Positions 53,804 through 61,962 of a DNA stretch of 64,000 nt are shown here, one piece after another (position 1 is the first letter of the stretch; each line of letters begins with the position of its first letter). The stretch is from Arcobacter_B sp049472135 (GTDB lineage Bacteria; Campylobacterota; Campylobacteria; Campylobacterales; Arcobacteraceae). Under the pieces are notes generated by a model. That model saw nothing but the letters and a program-made list of their open reading frames with translations. It was not told where the DNA came from and ran no database searches. Position numbers and translations under genes: made by a program. Location of the stretch: assembly GCF_049472135.1 (NCBI RefSeq), contig NZ_JBMOVV010000008.1, forward strand, positions 1 through 64,000. Direction: 5' to 3'.

Positions 53804-54136
53804 ATGGGTAAAGCAATATTAAAATTTATTAGACTTTCTCCTACAAAAGCAAGATTAATTGCTAGAGAAGTTCAAGGTATGAATGCTGAGTATGCTATTG
53901 CATCTTTAGAATTTACTCCTAACAAAGCTGCTGGAATCATCTCAAAAGTTATTGCATCTGCAGTAGCAAATGCTGGTTTAGAGCCAGAAGAAGCTGTAAT
54001 TACTTCAGCTAGAGTTGACAAAGGTCCAGTTCTTAAGAGATTTACTCCAAGAGCTAGAGGTAGTGCATCACCTAAGCACAAACCAACTGCACACATTATG
54101 ATTGAAGTAGCGGCTGCTGAAAAAGGAGATAAGTAA
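53804..54136 (+). CDS. rplV: 50S ribosomal protein L22
   Basis: 110 residues. The beta-hairpin that lines the exit tunnel is visible as RVDKGPVLKRFTPRARGSASPKHKP. Its last base is the first base of rpsC, so translation is probably coupled. Confidence 0.97.
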   Translation: MGKAILKFIRLSPTKARLIAREVQGMNAEYAIASLEFTPNKAAGIISKVIASAVANAGLEPEEAVITSARVDKGPVLKRFTPRARGSASPKHKPTAHIMIEVAAAEKGDK

Positions 54137-54834
54137 TGGGTCAAAAAGTTAATCCAATAGGTTTAAGATTAGGTATCAATAGAAACTGGGAATCAAGATG
54201 GTTTCCTAAGTTCAACAACATGCCAGCAAACGTTGCTGAAGATGATAAAATTAGAAAGTTCGTTAAGAAAGAGTTATACTACGCAGGTGTTGCTCAAACT
54301 ATCGTTGAAAGAACTGCTAAGAAAATCAGAGTTACAATCGTTGCTGCTAGACCTGGTATCATCATTGGTAAAAAAGGTGCAGACGTTGAAAAATTAAAAG
54401 TAAGTCTTTCTAACTTAGTTGGAAAAGAAATTGCTGTTAATATTAAAGAAGAGAGAAAGCCACAACTTTCTGGTCAATTAGCTGCTGAAAATGTTGCTCA
54501 ACAATTAGAAAGAAGAGTTGCATTTAGAAGAGCTATGAAAAGAGTTATGCAAAACGCTCTTAAATCTGGTGCAAAAGGTATTAAAGTATCTGTTTCTGGT
54601 AGACTTGGTGGAGCTGAAATGGCTAGAACTGAGTGGTACTTAGAGGGTAGAGTTCCTTTACATACTTTAAGAGCTAGAATTGATTACGGATTCGCTGAAG
54701 CTCATACAACTTACGGTTGTATCGGTATTAAAGTTTGGATCTTCAAAGGTGAAGTTTTAGCTAAAGGTATTCCTGCTGAAAGAACTGAAGAGCCTAAGCA
54801 AAAGAGAAGACCATCTAAAAGAAGAGGTAAATAA
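54136..54834 (+). CDS. rpsC: 30S ribosomal protein S3
   Basis: 232 residues with KH domain (GIIIGKKGADVEKLK) and the conserved SGRLGGAEMARTEWYLEGRVPLHTLRARIDYG block. A basic C-terminal tail completes it. mRNA-entry protein of the 30S subunit. Confidence 0.98.
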   Translation: MGQKVNPIGLRLGINRNWESRWFPKFNNMPANVAEDDKIRKFVKKELYYAGVAQTIVERTAKKIRVTIVAARPGIIIGKKGADVEKLKVSLSNLVGKEIAVNIKEERKPQLSGQLAAENVAQQLERRVAFRRAMKRVMQNALKSGAKGIKVSVSGRLGGAEMARTEWYLEGRVPLHTLRARIDYGFAEAHTTYGCIGIKVWIFKGEVLAKGIPAERTEEPKQKRRPSKRRGK

Positions 54835-54836
54835 TC

Positions 54837-55262
54837 ATGTTAATGCCTAAAAGAACTAAATACAGAAAAATGATGAAAGGCCGAAATAGAGGTAAAGCTC
54901 ATAGAGGTAACTCTTTAGCATACGGTGAAATCGGTCTTAAGGCAACTGAGCACGGAAGAATTGATTCAAGACAAATCGAATCTGCCAGAATTGCTATGAC
55001 AAGAAAAGTTAAAAGACAAGCGAAAGTTTGGATTACTGTATTCCCAGATAAGCCACTTACTGCTAAGCCATTAGAAACAAGAATGGGTAAAGGTAAAGGT
55101 GCTGTTGATAAATGGGTTATGAACATTAAGCCTGGAAGAATTTGTTTTGAAATGGCAGGTGTATCTGAAGAGTTAGCAAGAGAAGCTTTAACTTTAGCAC
55201 AACATAAATTACCATTTAAAACTAAAATTGTAACAAGAGATAGCGAAAATGAACTATACTGA
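54837..55262 (+). CDS. rplP: 50S ribosomal protein L16
   Basis: 141 residues; MLMPKRTKYRKMMKGRNRGKA is the usual Campylobacterota start, supported by AGAGG nine bases upstream (an ATG six bases later is the alternative). KGKGAVDKWV and ELAREALTLAQHKLP follow. Overlaps rpmC by 14 bases. Confidence 0.97.
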   Translation: MLMPKRTKYRKMMKGRNRGKAHRGNSLAYGEIGLKATEHGRIDSRQIESARIAMTRKVKRQAKVWITVFPDKPLTAKPLETRMGKGKGAVDKWVMNIKPGRICFEMAGVSEELAREALTLAQHKLPFKTKIVTRDSENELY

Positions 55263-55440
55263 TTTAAAAGACAAAAGCCTTAACGAGCTTCAAGAGTTAT
55301 TAAAAGAAAAAAAGGTGCTTCTTTTTGAATTAAAAGCGAAGCTAAAAACTATGCAGTTAACAAATACATCTGAATTAAAAGCGGCTAAAAAAGATATCGC
55401 TAGAATTCAAACAGCTATGACTGCAGCAAAAGCTAACTAA
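55249..55440 (+). CDS. rpmC: 50S ribosomal protein L29
   Basis: 63 residues, two-helix protein near the tunnel exit. Pattern DLKDKSLNELQELLKEKKVLLFELKAKL is typical. Starts inside the end of rplP. Confidence 0.96.
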   Translation: MNYTDLKDKSLNELQELLKEKKVLLFELKAKLKTMQLTNTSELKAAKKDIARIQTAMTAAKAN

Positions 55441-55451
55441 GGATCCAAAGT

Positions 55452-55703
55452 ATGACACATAAAAGAGAGATTCAAGGTGTAGTGGTAAAAAAATCTGGAG
55501 ATAAAACAGCATCTATTTTAGTTACTAGATACGTTTTACACCCAAGATATCACAAGACTGTAAAAAGATTTAAAAAATATTTAATTCACGATGAAAGAAA
55601 CGAATTAAATGAAGGTGACAAAGTTATCGCTGTTGAGTGTAGACCTTTATCAAAAACTAAGTCTTTCAGATTAAAAACTATTGTTGCTACAGGAGTTAAG
55701 TAA
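55452..55703 (+). CDS. rpsQ: 30S ribosomal protein S17
   Basis: 83 residues, OB-fold primary 16S binder. KREIQGVVVKKSGDKTASI and HPRYHKTVKRFKKYLIHDE identify it. The stop codon overlaps the rplN start by one base. Confidence 0.97.
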   Translation: MTHKREIQGVVVKKSGDKTASILVTRYVLHPRYHKTVKRFKKYLIHDERNELNEGDKVIAVECRPLSKTKSFRLKTIVATGVK

Positions 55704-56071
55704 TGATTCAAAGTTTTACAAGATTAAACGTAGCTGATAACACAGGTGCTAAAGAAATCATGTGTATCAAAGTTCTTGGTGGATCTAAAAGAAGATATGC
55801 ATCTGTAGGTGATGTAATTGTTGCTTCTGTTAAAAAAGCTTTACCAACTGGAAAAGTTAAAAAAGGTCAAGTAGTTAAAGCAGTAGTTGTTAGAACTCAC
55901 AAAGAAGTTCAAAGAGAAAATGGTTCATTAATCAGATTTGACGACAATGCAGCAGTTATTTTAGATGCTAAAAAAGACCCAATTGGTACAAGAATCTTTG
56001 GACCTGTTGCTAGAGAAGTAAGATATTCAGGTTTCATGAAAATCGTTTCACTTGCACCGGAGGTATTATAA
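55703..56071 (+). CDS. rplN: 50S ribosomal protein L14
   Basis: 122 residues; MIQSFTRLNVADNTGAKEIMCIKVLGG and the C-terminal REVRYSGFMKIVSLAPEVL are invariant features of L14, which forms the bridge to helix 44 and binds RsfS. Confidence 0.98.
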   Translation: MIQSFTRLNVADNTGAKEIMCIKVLGGSKRRYASVGDVIVASVKKALPTGKVKKGQVVKAVVVRTHKEVQRENGSLIRFDDNAAVILDAKKDPIGTRIFGPVAREVRYSGFMKIVSLAPEVL

Positions 56072-56073
56072 TT

Positions 56074-56313
56074 ATGGCAGTTAAATTAAAAATCAAAAAA
56101 GGTGATACTGTAAAAATCATCGCTGGTGATGACAAAGGTAAAACTGGAGAAGTTTTAGCTGTATTACCAAAAGAAATGAAAGTAATCGTTAAAGATTGTA
56201 AAGTTGCTAAAAAAACTGTTAAGCCTGATCAAGAGAAAAACCCAGAAGGTGGTTTTGTAAACAAAGAAATGCCTATTGACGTTTCAAATGTAGCAAAAGT
56301 AGAAGGTGAGTAA
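56074..56313 (+). CDS. rplX: 50S ribosomal protein L24
   Basis: 79 residues, shorter than the about 104 of E. coli, as in Campylobacterota. KOW motif KKGDTVKIIAGDDKGKTGEVL is clear. An assembly initiator. Its end nearly touches the rplE start. Confidence 0.96.
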   Translation: MAVKLKIKKGDTVKIIAGDDKGKTGEVLAVLPKEMKVIVKDCKVAKKTVKPDQEKNPEGGFVNKEMPIDVSNVAKVEGE

Positions 56314-56314
56314 G

Positions 56315-56863
56315 ATGGCAGCAAGATTATTAGAAAAATATAATGCAGAAATTAAATCAGCATTAGAAACTGAATTCCCAAAAAACAAAATGTTAACTGC
56401 TAAGTTAGAAAAAGTAGTTATCTCTGTTGGTGCGGGTGAAGCTATGAAAGATAGTAAATTAATGCAAAACATTCAAGATACTATCTCTTTAATTGCTGGT
56501 CAAAAAGCAGTTAAAGTTATTGCTAAAAAATCAGTTGCTGGTTTTAAAGTAAGAGAAGGTTACCCTGTAGGTGTTAAAGTTACACTTAGAGGTGAGAGAA
56601 TGTATGAATTCTTAGACAAATTATGTTCTATTGCATTACCAAGAGTAAAAGACTTCCAAGGTTTAAACAGAAATGGTTTTGACGGAAGAGGAAACTTCAA
56701 CTTCGGTTTAGATGAGCAATTAATGTTCCCAGAAGTAGTTTATGATGATATTATCAAAACTCACGGTATGAATATTTCAATTTCTACTAGTGCTGATAAT
56801 GATGCTGAAGCATTTAGATTATTAGAGTTAGCAGGAATTCCATTTACAAAAGGAAGAGCGTAA
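56315..56863 (+). CDS. rplE: 50S ribosomal protein L5
   Basis: 182 residues from the ATG at 56315, chosen because AGGTGAG sits before it and the start reads MAARLLEKY; a GTG at 56306 overlaps rplX. Contacts 5S rRNA and P-site tRNA. RGERMYEFLDKL and FPEVVYDDI are diagnostic. Confidence 0.97.
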   Translation: MAARLLEKYNAEIKSALETEFPKNKMLTAKLEKVVISVGAGEAMKDSKLMQNIQDTISLIAGQKAVKVIAKKSVAGFKVREGYPVGVKVTLRGERMYEFLDKLCSIALPRVKDFQGLNRNGFDGRGNFNFGLDEQLMFPEVVYDDIIKTHGMNISISTSADNDAEAFRLLELAGIPFTKGRA

Positions 56864-57048
56864 TGGCAAAGAAATCTATGATTGCTAAGCAAAAGAGAAC
56901 TCCTAAGTTCTCTTCTAGAGCATACACAAGATGTTCAGTGTGTGGTAGACCACACTCAGTATACAGAGACTTCGGACTTTGTAGAGTTTGTTTAAGAAAA
57001 ATGGCTAACGAAGGTTTATTACCAGGTGTTAGAAAAGCTAGTTGGTAG
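56863..57048 (+). CDS. rpsN: 30S ribosomal protein S14 (zinc-binding type)
   Basis: 61 residues, the short zinc form with CSVCGR and CRVCLRK. The long C-minus form is not present in this window. Overlaps rplE by one base. Confidence 0.97.
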   Translation: MAKKSMIAKQKRTPKFSSRAYTRCSVCGRPHSVYRDFGLCRVCLRKMANEGLLPGVRKASW

Positions 57049-57062
57049 GGAGAAAATAAGCT

Positions 57063-57461
57063 ATGATGAATGATATAATCGCAGATGCTTTAACTAGAAT
57101 TAGAAATGCTGCAATGAGAAAATTAGACGTTGCAACATTATTACATTCAAATACAGTTGTAGGAATCTTAGAAGTATTACAACAAAAAGAATACATTGAA
57201 AGTTACAAAGTTATCGAAGGTGAAAACAACAAGAGAACTGTTCAGGTTACATTAAAATATGATGATAATGATAACTCTGTAATTAACGAAATTAAAAGAG
57301 TTTCTAAACCAGGTAGAAGAGTTTACAAACCTTTTAATGAATTAAAAAACTTCAAAAATGGATATGGTACAATCATTGTTACAACTAACAAGGGTGTTAT
57401 CGCTAACGATGAAGCTTACGCTTCTAAAGTTGGTGGTGAAGTACTATGTACAGTATGGTAG
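57063..57461 (+). CDS. rpsH: 30S ribosomal protein S8
   Basis: 132 residues. MNDIIADALTRIRNA and the C-terminal NKGVIANDEAYASKVGGEVLCTVW are characteristic. The second ATG, three bases later, is an equally possible start. S8 controls the spc operon in E. coli; no such site was sought further. Confidence 0.97.
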   Translation: MMNDIIADALTRIRNAAMRKLDVATLLHSNTVVGILEVLQQKEYIESYKVIEGENNKRTVQVTLKYDDNDNSVINEIKRVSKPGRRVYKPFNELKNFKNGYGTIIVTTNKGVIANDEAYASKVGGEVLCTVW

Positions 57462-57470
57462 GAGAGTGTA

Positions 57471-58004
57471 ATGTCTAGAATTGGAAAAAAACCTATCGCA
57501 ATCCCTTCAGGGGTTGAAGTATCAGTTGATGGTACTATTGTAAACGTAAAAAAAGGTAACAAAACTATTCCTGTTGAAACACACGGAAGAGTAACTGTAG
57601 AAACTGCTGAAAATCAAGTTGTTTTAGGAAAAGTTGGTGAAGAAAAAGAATCAGCTGCTTTCTGGGGAACTTACAGAGCATTAATTAACAACGCTATCGA
57701 AGGTTTAGATAAAGGTTTCCAAAAATCTTTAGAAATCAACGGTGTTGGTTATAGAGCTGCTGTTAAAGGTAAAGTTTTAGAGTTACAATTAGGATACTCT
57801 CACCCAATTAATTACGATATCCCAGAGGGATTAGAAGTTACTGTTGAGAAAAACTTAATTCACGTTAAAGGTGCAGACAAACAACAAGTTGGTCAAGCTG
57901 CTGCAATTATTAGAGGCTTTAGAAAACCAGAACCTTACAAAGGTAAAGGTGTTAAATATACTGACGAGCATATCGTTAGAAAAGCCGGAAAAACTGCGAA
58001 GTAA
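57471..58004 (+). CDS. rplF: 50S ribosomal protein L6
   Basis: 177 residues with the two-fold L6 repeats (IGKKPIAIPSGVEV and INGVGYRAAVKGKVLEL) and conserved RKPEPYKGKGVKY at the C-terminus. Confidence 0.98.
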   Translation: MSRIGKKPIAIPSGVEVSVDGTIVNVKKGNKTIPVETHGRVTVETAENQVVLGKVGEEKESAAFWGTYRALINNAIEGLDKGFQKSLEINGVGYRAAVKGKVLELQLGYSHPINYDIPEGLEVTVEKNLIHVKGADKQQVGQAAAIIRGFRKPEPYKGKGVKYTDEHIVRKAGKTAK

Positions 58005-58011
58005 GGTGTGA

Positions 58012-58374
58012 ATGATGAGTAGAGCAAAAGATCTAGCAAAGAAAAATGCATTAAGAGCAAAAAGAAAAAGAAGAGTTAGAGGATCAATTTTTGGTACTGC
58101 TGATAAGCCAAGAGTATCAATCTTTAAATCTAACAAATACTTAAGCGCTCAAGCGGTTAACGATGTTGAAGGTGTTACTTTAGCAGCTGTTAGTTCTCAA
58201 AATATGGGATTAAGAGCAACTAAAGAGAACGCAGAGAAAGTTGCAGCACAATTCGCTGAGAACTTAAAATCTGCTGGTATTGAAACAGTAGTATTTGATA
58301 GAAATGGATACCTTTACCATGGTGTTGTTGCAGCATTTGCTGATGCACTTAGAGCTAACGGTATCAAATTATAA
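58012..58374 (+). CDS. rplR: 50S ribosomal protein L18
   Basis: 120 residues; KPRVSIFKSNKYLSAQAVND and FDRNGYLYHGVVAAFADALR are typical. Binds 5S rRNA. Two adjacent ATGs (58012 and 58015) share the AAGG ribosome site; the first is given. Confidence 0.96.
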   Translation: MMSRAKDLAKKNALRAKRKRRVRGSIFGTADKPRVSIFKSNKYLSAQAVNDVEGVTLAAVSSQNMGLRATKENAEKVAAQFAENLKSAGIETVVFDRNGYLYHGVVAAFADALRANGIKL

Positions 58375-58383
58375 GGGTTAATG

Positions 58384-58824
58384 ATGGCAGTAAATAGAGA
58401 AGATTTTCAAGAAGCAATCGTTAAAATCGGAAGAGTAACAAAAGTTGTAAAAGGTGGTAGAAGATTCAGATTTACAGCTTTAGTTGTTGTTGGAGATAAA
58501 AACGGAACAGTTGGATTTGGTACAGGAAAAGCAAAAGAGGTTCCTGATGCAATTAAAAAAGCTTTAGATGATGCATTTAAATCTTTAGTAAAAGTTAATA
58601 TTCATGGTACAACTATTGCACATGATATTGAGCACAAATATAATTCATCTAAAATATTATTAAAACCAGCATCAGAGGGTACAGGACTTATCGCTGGTGG
58701 AGCTGCAAGACCAGTTCTTGAGCTTTCTGGAGTTAAAGATATTATTGCAAAATCTTTAGGTTCAAATAATCCAAACAACCTTGTACAAGCTACAGTTGAA
58801 GCTTTAGCAAGAATCAAAGGATAG
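58384..58824 (+). CDS. rpsE: 30S ribosomal protein S5
   Basis: 146 residues; DFQEAIVKIGRVTKVVKGGRRFRFTALVV is the dsRBD-like N-domain. Two ATGs in tandem exist at 58381 and 58384; AAGGG is six bases from the second, so that is chosen. The next gene is rplO directly: rpmD (L30), which often lies here, is missing. Confidence 0.95.
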   Translation: MAVNREDFQEAIVKIGRVTKVVKGGRRFRFTALVVVGDKNGTVGFGTGKAKEVPDAIKKALDDAFKSLVKVNIHGTTIAHDIEHKYNSSKILLKPASEGTGLIAGGAARPVLELSGVKDIIAKSLGSNNPNNLVQATVEALARIKG

Positions 58825-58828
58825 TAAG

Positions 58829-59227
58829 ATGGCATTAGAAAATTTACAACCAGCAGCTGGTAGTACAAAAAACAGAAAGAGAGTAGGTAGAGGTCAAGGT
58901 TCAGGAATGGGTAAGACTGCTACTAGAGGTCAAAAAGGTCAAAAATCTAGATCTGGTTACAAGATCAAGAGAGGATTTGAAGGTGGTCAAATGCCAATGC
59001 AAAAAAGACTTCCTAAGATTGGATTCTTCTCAAGAGTAGCTAAGCCTTACTCTATCAATGCTGATAAAGTTAAAGCTATTGCTACACTTGACGAGATTAC
59101 AGTTGAGTCAATCAAATCTGTATACAAATTATCTAAATCAGTTGTGAAAGTTAAATTAGTTGGAGCAACTGCTAAAGATTTAGCATCTAAAATTAAAGAC
59201 GAAAACGTAACAACTACTGGAAAATAG
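58829..59227 (+). CDS. rplO: 50S ribosomal protein L15
   Basis: 132 residues; the glycine-rich GRGQGSGMGKTATRGQKGQKSRSG core and FEGGQMPMQKRLPKIGF are standard. Late assembly protein. Two bases before secY. Confidence 0.97.
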   Translation: MALENLQPAAGSTKNRKRVGRGQGSGMGKTATRGQKGQKSRSGYKIKRGFEGGQMPMQKRLPKIGFFSRVAKPYSINADKVKAIATLDEITVESIKSVYKLSKSVVKVKLVGATAKDLASKIKDENVTTTGK

Positions 59228-59229
59228 TT

Positions 59230-60492
59230 ATGAGTAAAGATCTAATAAATAAGATTCTTATTACATTAGGTTTTATTTTACTATACAGGTTACTGGCATA
59301 CGTGCCAGTACCTGGAGTAAACATAGACGTAGTTAAAGAATTCTTCGATTCAAATGCAAACAATGCATTAGGTCTTGTTAATATGTTTAGTGGTAACGCA
59401 GTTGAAAGACTGTCTATCATATCACTAGGAATTATGCCTTACATCACAGCTTCTATTATTATGGAATTGTTAGCTGCAACTTTCCCTGCACTTGGTAAAA
59501 TGAAAAAAGAGAGAGATGGTATGCAAAAATATATGCAAATCATCAGATATACTACTATTGTTATTACATTAATTCAATCTATTGGTGTATCAATGGGATT
59601 AAACTCTTTAACTGGTCAAAATGGGCAAGGTGCAATTTCAATCGATATGAATACATTTATATTTGTATCTTCTGTATCAATGTTAACTGGTACTATGCTT
59701 CTTATGTGGATTGGTGAACAAATCACTCAAAAAGGTATAGGAAATGGTATTTCATTAATTATCTTCGCTGGTATTGTTTCTGCAATTCCAAGTGCAATTG
59801 GTGGTACTATTGATTTAGTTAATAATGGGCAAATGAACTTCTTAACTGTAATTGCAATCTTAGTTATTATTTTAGCTACTGTTGGTGCAATTATTTATGT
59901 TGAGTTAGGTGAAAGAAGAGTTCCAGTATCATATTCAAGAAAAGTTATGATGCAAAATCAAAAGAAAAGAGTTATGAATTATATACCTATTAAGGTTAAC
60001 TTATCAGGTGTAATTCCAGCAATTTTCGCTAGTGCAATTTTAATGTTCCCTGCAACAGTGTTACAAGGTTCACAAAATGAGTACTTATTGGTTATAGCTG
60101 ATTACTTAAGCCCAAGTTCTTATACTTTTAACGTATTTATGTTTTTATTTGTAGTATTCTTCGCATTCTTCTATGCAAGTATTACATTTAATGCAAAAGA
60201 TATTTCTGAAAACTTAAAGAAACAAGGTGGATTTATTCCAGGTGTTAGACCAGGAGCAAGTACAGCTGATTTCTTAAATGAAGTTGCAAGTAGATTAACA
60301 TTCTGGGGAGCTATCTATTTAGGTGCTATCTCAACTGTTCCTTGGTTAATTGTAAAAGGAATGGGTGTTCCATTTTATTTTGGTGGTGTTGCAGTACTAA
60401 TCGTTGTTCAAGTTGCTATTGATACAATGAGAAAAATTGAAGCACAACAATATACAAATAAATATGAAACATTAAGTGCAGTAGGTCTATAA
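59230..60492 (+). CDS. secY: Preprotein translocase subunit SecY
   Basis: Central channel of the Sec translocon, 420 residues and ten membrane helices. RLLAYVPVPGVN at the start, the GIMPYITASIIMELL plug region, GIGNGISLIIFAGIV and KKQGGFIPGVRPG near the end all match SecY. Linked to rplO by a two-base gap. Confidence 0.98.
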   Translation: MSKDLINKILITLGFILLYRLLAYVPVPGVNIDVVKEFFDSNANNALGLVNMFSGNAVERLSIISLGIMPYITASIIMELLAATFPALGKMKKERDGMQKYMQIIRYTTIVITLIQSIGVSMGLNSLTGQNGQGAISIDMNTFIFVSSVSMLTGTMLLMWIGEQITQKGIGNGISLIIFAGIVSAIPSAIGGTIDLVNNGQMNFLTVIAILVIILATVGAIIYVELGERRVPVSYSRKVMMQNQKKRVMNYIPIKVNLSGVIPAIFASAILMFPATVLQGSQNEYLLVIADYLSPSSYTFNVFMFLFVVFFAFFYASITFNAKDISENLKKQGGFIPGVRPGASTADFLNEVASRLTFWGAIYLGAISTVPWLIVKGMGVPFYFGGVAVLIVVQVAIDTMRKIEAQQYTNKYETLSAVGL

Positions 60493-60494
60493 AA

Positions 60495-61259
60495 ATGGCT
60501 ATTCCAATTAGAAAACCTAACGAAATAGCTAAACTTAAAGTAGCAAATGAAATTGTTGCTAAAACACTTAATTATCTTAATGAAAACGTAAAACCTGGCA
60601 TGACTTTATTAGAAGTCGATGCCATGGGTGAAAAATTCTTAAGAGATTTAGGGGCAAGACCATCATTTAAAGGTCTTTATGGTTTCCCTAATGCAATTTG
60701 TACTTCTTTAAATGAAGTAATTATTCACGGAATACCAGATGATACTGTTTTAAAAGAGGGTGATATACTTGGCCTTGATATTGGAACAGAAGTTGATGGA
60801 TGGTATGGTGATTCTGCGATAACTATGCCAATTGGAAAAATATCAAAAGAAGATGAAGAATTAATTGCTTGTGCAAAAGACTCTTTATATTATGCTATTG
60901 ATATTATTCATGAAGGTATGAGATTTAAAGAACTTTCAAAAGCTATTGAAGACTTTATTGTAGCAAGAGGTTATCAACCACTTGTAAGATTCTGTGGTCA
61001 TGGTATTGGAAAGAAGCCTCATGATGAGCCGGAAATTCCAAACTACTTAGAAAATGGTAGTCCAAAATCTGGACCAAAAATTAAAAATGGTATGGTATTT
61101 TGTTTAGAACCTATGATTTGTCATAAAGATAGAGAACCTGTTATTTTAGAAAATGATTGGGATGTTGTATCTAAAGATGGATTAAGAGGGAGTCATTACG
61201 AGCATACTGTTGCTGTTGTTGATGGCAAAGCAGTTATTTTAAGTACAGTTGAAAACTAG
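60495..61259 (+). CDS. map: Methionine aminopeptidase, type I
   Basis: Removes initiator Met co-translationally. 254 residues. Metal ligands appear in GLDIGTEVDGWYGDSAIT, the CGHGIGKKPHDEPEIPNY (His) segment, FCLEPMIC and SHYEHTVAV. Two bases after secY, as in the spc operon of related bacteria. Confidence 0.97.
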   Translation: MAIPIRKPNEIAKLKVANEIVAKTLNYLNENVKPGMTLLEVDAMGEKFLRDLGARPSFKGLYGFPNAICTSLNEVIIHGIPDDTVLKEGDILGLDIGTEVDGWYGDSAITMPIGKISKEDEELIACAKDSLYYAIDIIHEGMRFKELSKAIEDFIVARGYQPLVRFCGHGIGKKPHDEPEIPNYLENGSPKSGPKIKNGMVFCLEPMICHKDREPVILENDWDVVSKDGLRGSHYEHTVAVVDGKAVILSTVEN

Positions 61260-61272
61260 GGAGACACAAAAA

Positions 61273-61491
61273 TTGGCAAAAGATGATGTAATTGTAATTG
61301 ATGGTAAGGTTATTGAAGCTTTACCTAATGCAATGTTTAGAGTTGAATTAGATAATGGCCATGTAGTATTATGTCATATCTCAGGAAAAATGAGAATGCA
61401 CTACATTAAAATTTTACCAGGTGATAAGGTTAAAGTAGAAATTACTCCTTATTCATTAGATAAAGGTAGAATTACTCACAGATATAAATAA
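61273..61491 (+). CDS. infA: Translation initiation factor IF-1
   Basis: 72 residues, S1/OB fold. MAKDDVIVIDGKVIEALPNAMFRV is standard for IF-1. The TTG at 61273 preceded by AGGGAGA is the start; an upstream TTG at 61249 inside map would add nine unrelated residues. Last gene of the operon, followed by a terminator, without rpmJ-rpsM-rpsK-rpsD-rpoA-rplQ. Confidence 0.97.
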   Translation: MAKDDVIVIDGKVIEALPNAMFRVELDNGHVVLCHISGKMRMHYIKILPGDKVKVEITPYSLDKGRITHRYK

Positions 61492-61520
61492 GGAATTTTT
61501 TCCTTATTTATTCTTTTTTT
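61482..61520 (+). terminator. Intrinsic terminator of the ribosomal operon
   Basis: AAATAAGGAA and TTCCTTATTT form a perfect 10-bp stem with a TTTT loop, overlapping the infA stop codon, followed by ATTCTTTTTTT. Ends the operon. Confidence 0.85.
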
Positions 61521-61541
61521 GGTTTCATAAAATATACAAAA

Positions 61542-61609
61542 CTATGAAGCCTCTAACAATTAATATTTCGCGCAATTTAAAAAGTTTATTAAAAGTTATG
61601 GCTTCATAG
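61542..61609. repeat. Inverted repeat flanking a 48-base spacer
   Basis: CTATGAAGCC (61542-61551) and GGCTTCATAG (61600-61609) are exact inverted copies; a weaker GGTTTCATA lies at 61521-61529. The spacer contains TTTCGCGCAA. It lies between convergent genes; on the minus strand a T-rich stretch follows, so it may be a large-loop terminator or a small RNA fold. Confidence 0.5.
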
Positions 61610-61624
61610 CTTTATATATTATTA

Positions 61625-61834
61625 TTATACTCTTTTCTTCGTTAGATTAATCTCATGTTCAATTATTTCTTTTTGTTTAATAAGTATTTCAAGATTATTT
61701 TTTAGTAGTTCCTTATCCTTATAGGAATTTATTATAAATTCATAAAGCTTAGGTCTATTTTTCTTCCAATTATGTAATGTAGTTTTATTTACTTCTAAAT
61801 CCTCTTCTAATTTTCTAAGACTTGGAGTAGTCAT
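61625..61834 (-). CDS. Small helix-turn-helix protein
   Basis: 69 residues from the ATG at 61834, supported by AAGAAAGG upstream. A longer frame to 61969 would run through a hydrophobic, non-conserved stretch and cover the neighbour's promoter, so it is rejected. SLRKLEEDLEVNKTTLHNWKKNRPKLYEFI resembles a short HTH as in resolvase- or phage-like regulators, followed by a charged helix. Diverges from the glycosylase gene, with three TTGGAA half sites between, so it may be an autoregulated repressor. Confidence 0.68.
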   Translation of the reverse strand: MTTPSLRKLEEDLEVNKTTLHNWKKNRPKLYEFIINSYKDKELLKNNLEILIKQKEIIEHEINLTKKRV

Positions 61835-61872
61835 TTTAACCTTTCTTATAAAGAATTGAAATATTTTATAAA

Positions 61873-61926
61873 ATATTGGAACAAAAGTCAATAAAAATTT
61901 ATAATATTGTTCCAAATATTGGAATA
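61873..61926. promoter_or_regulatory. Triple TTGGAA half-site cluster
   Basis: TTGGAA occurs at 61876-61881 and 61919-61924 on the plus strand and, inverted (TTCCAA), at 61910-61915. The last two form a TTCCAA-ATA-TTGGAA palindrome, and the first and second share an extended TTGGAACA/TGTTCCAA match. Placed in the divergent promoter region; candidate binding site for the small HTH protein. Confidence 0.55.
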
Positions 61927-61962
61927 AATAGTTAACAAAGTAAGTTTTTTGTACAATTTTAC

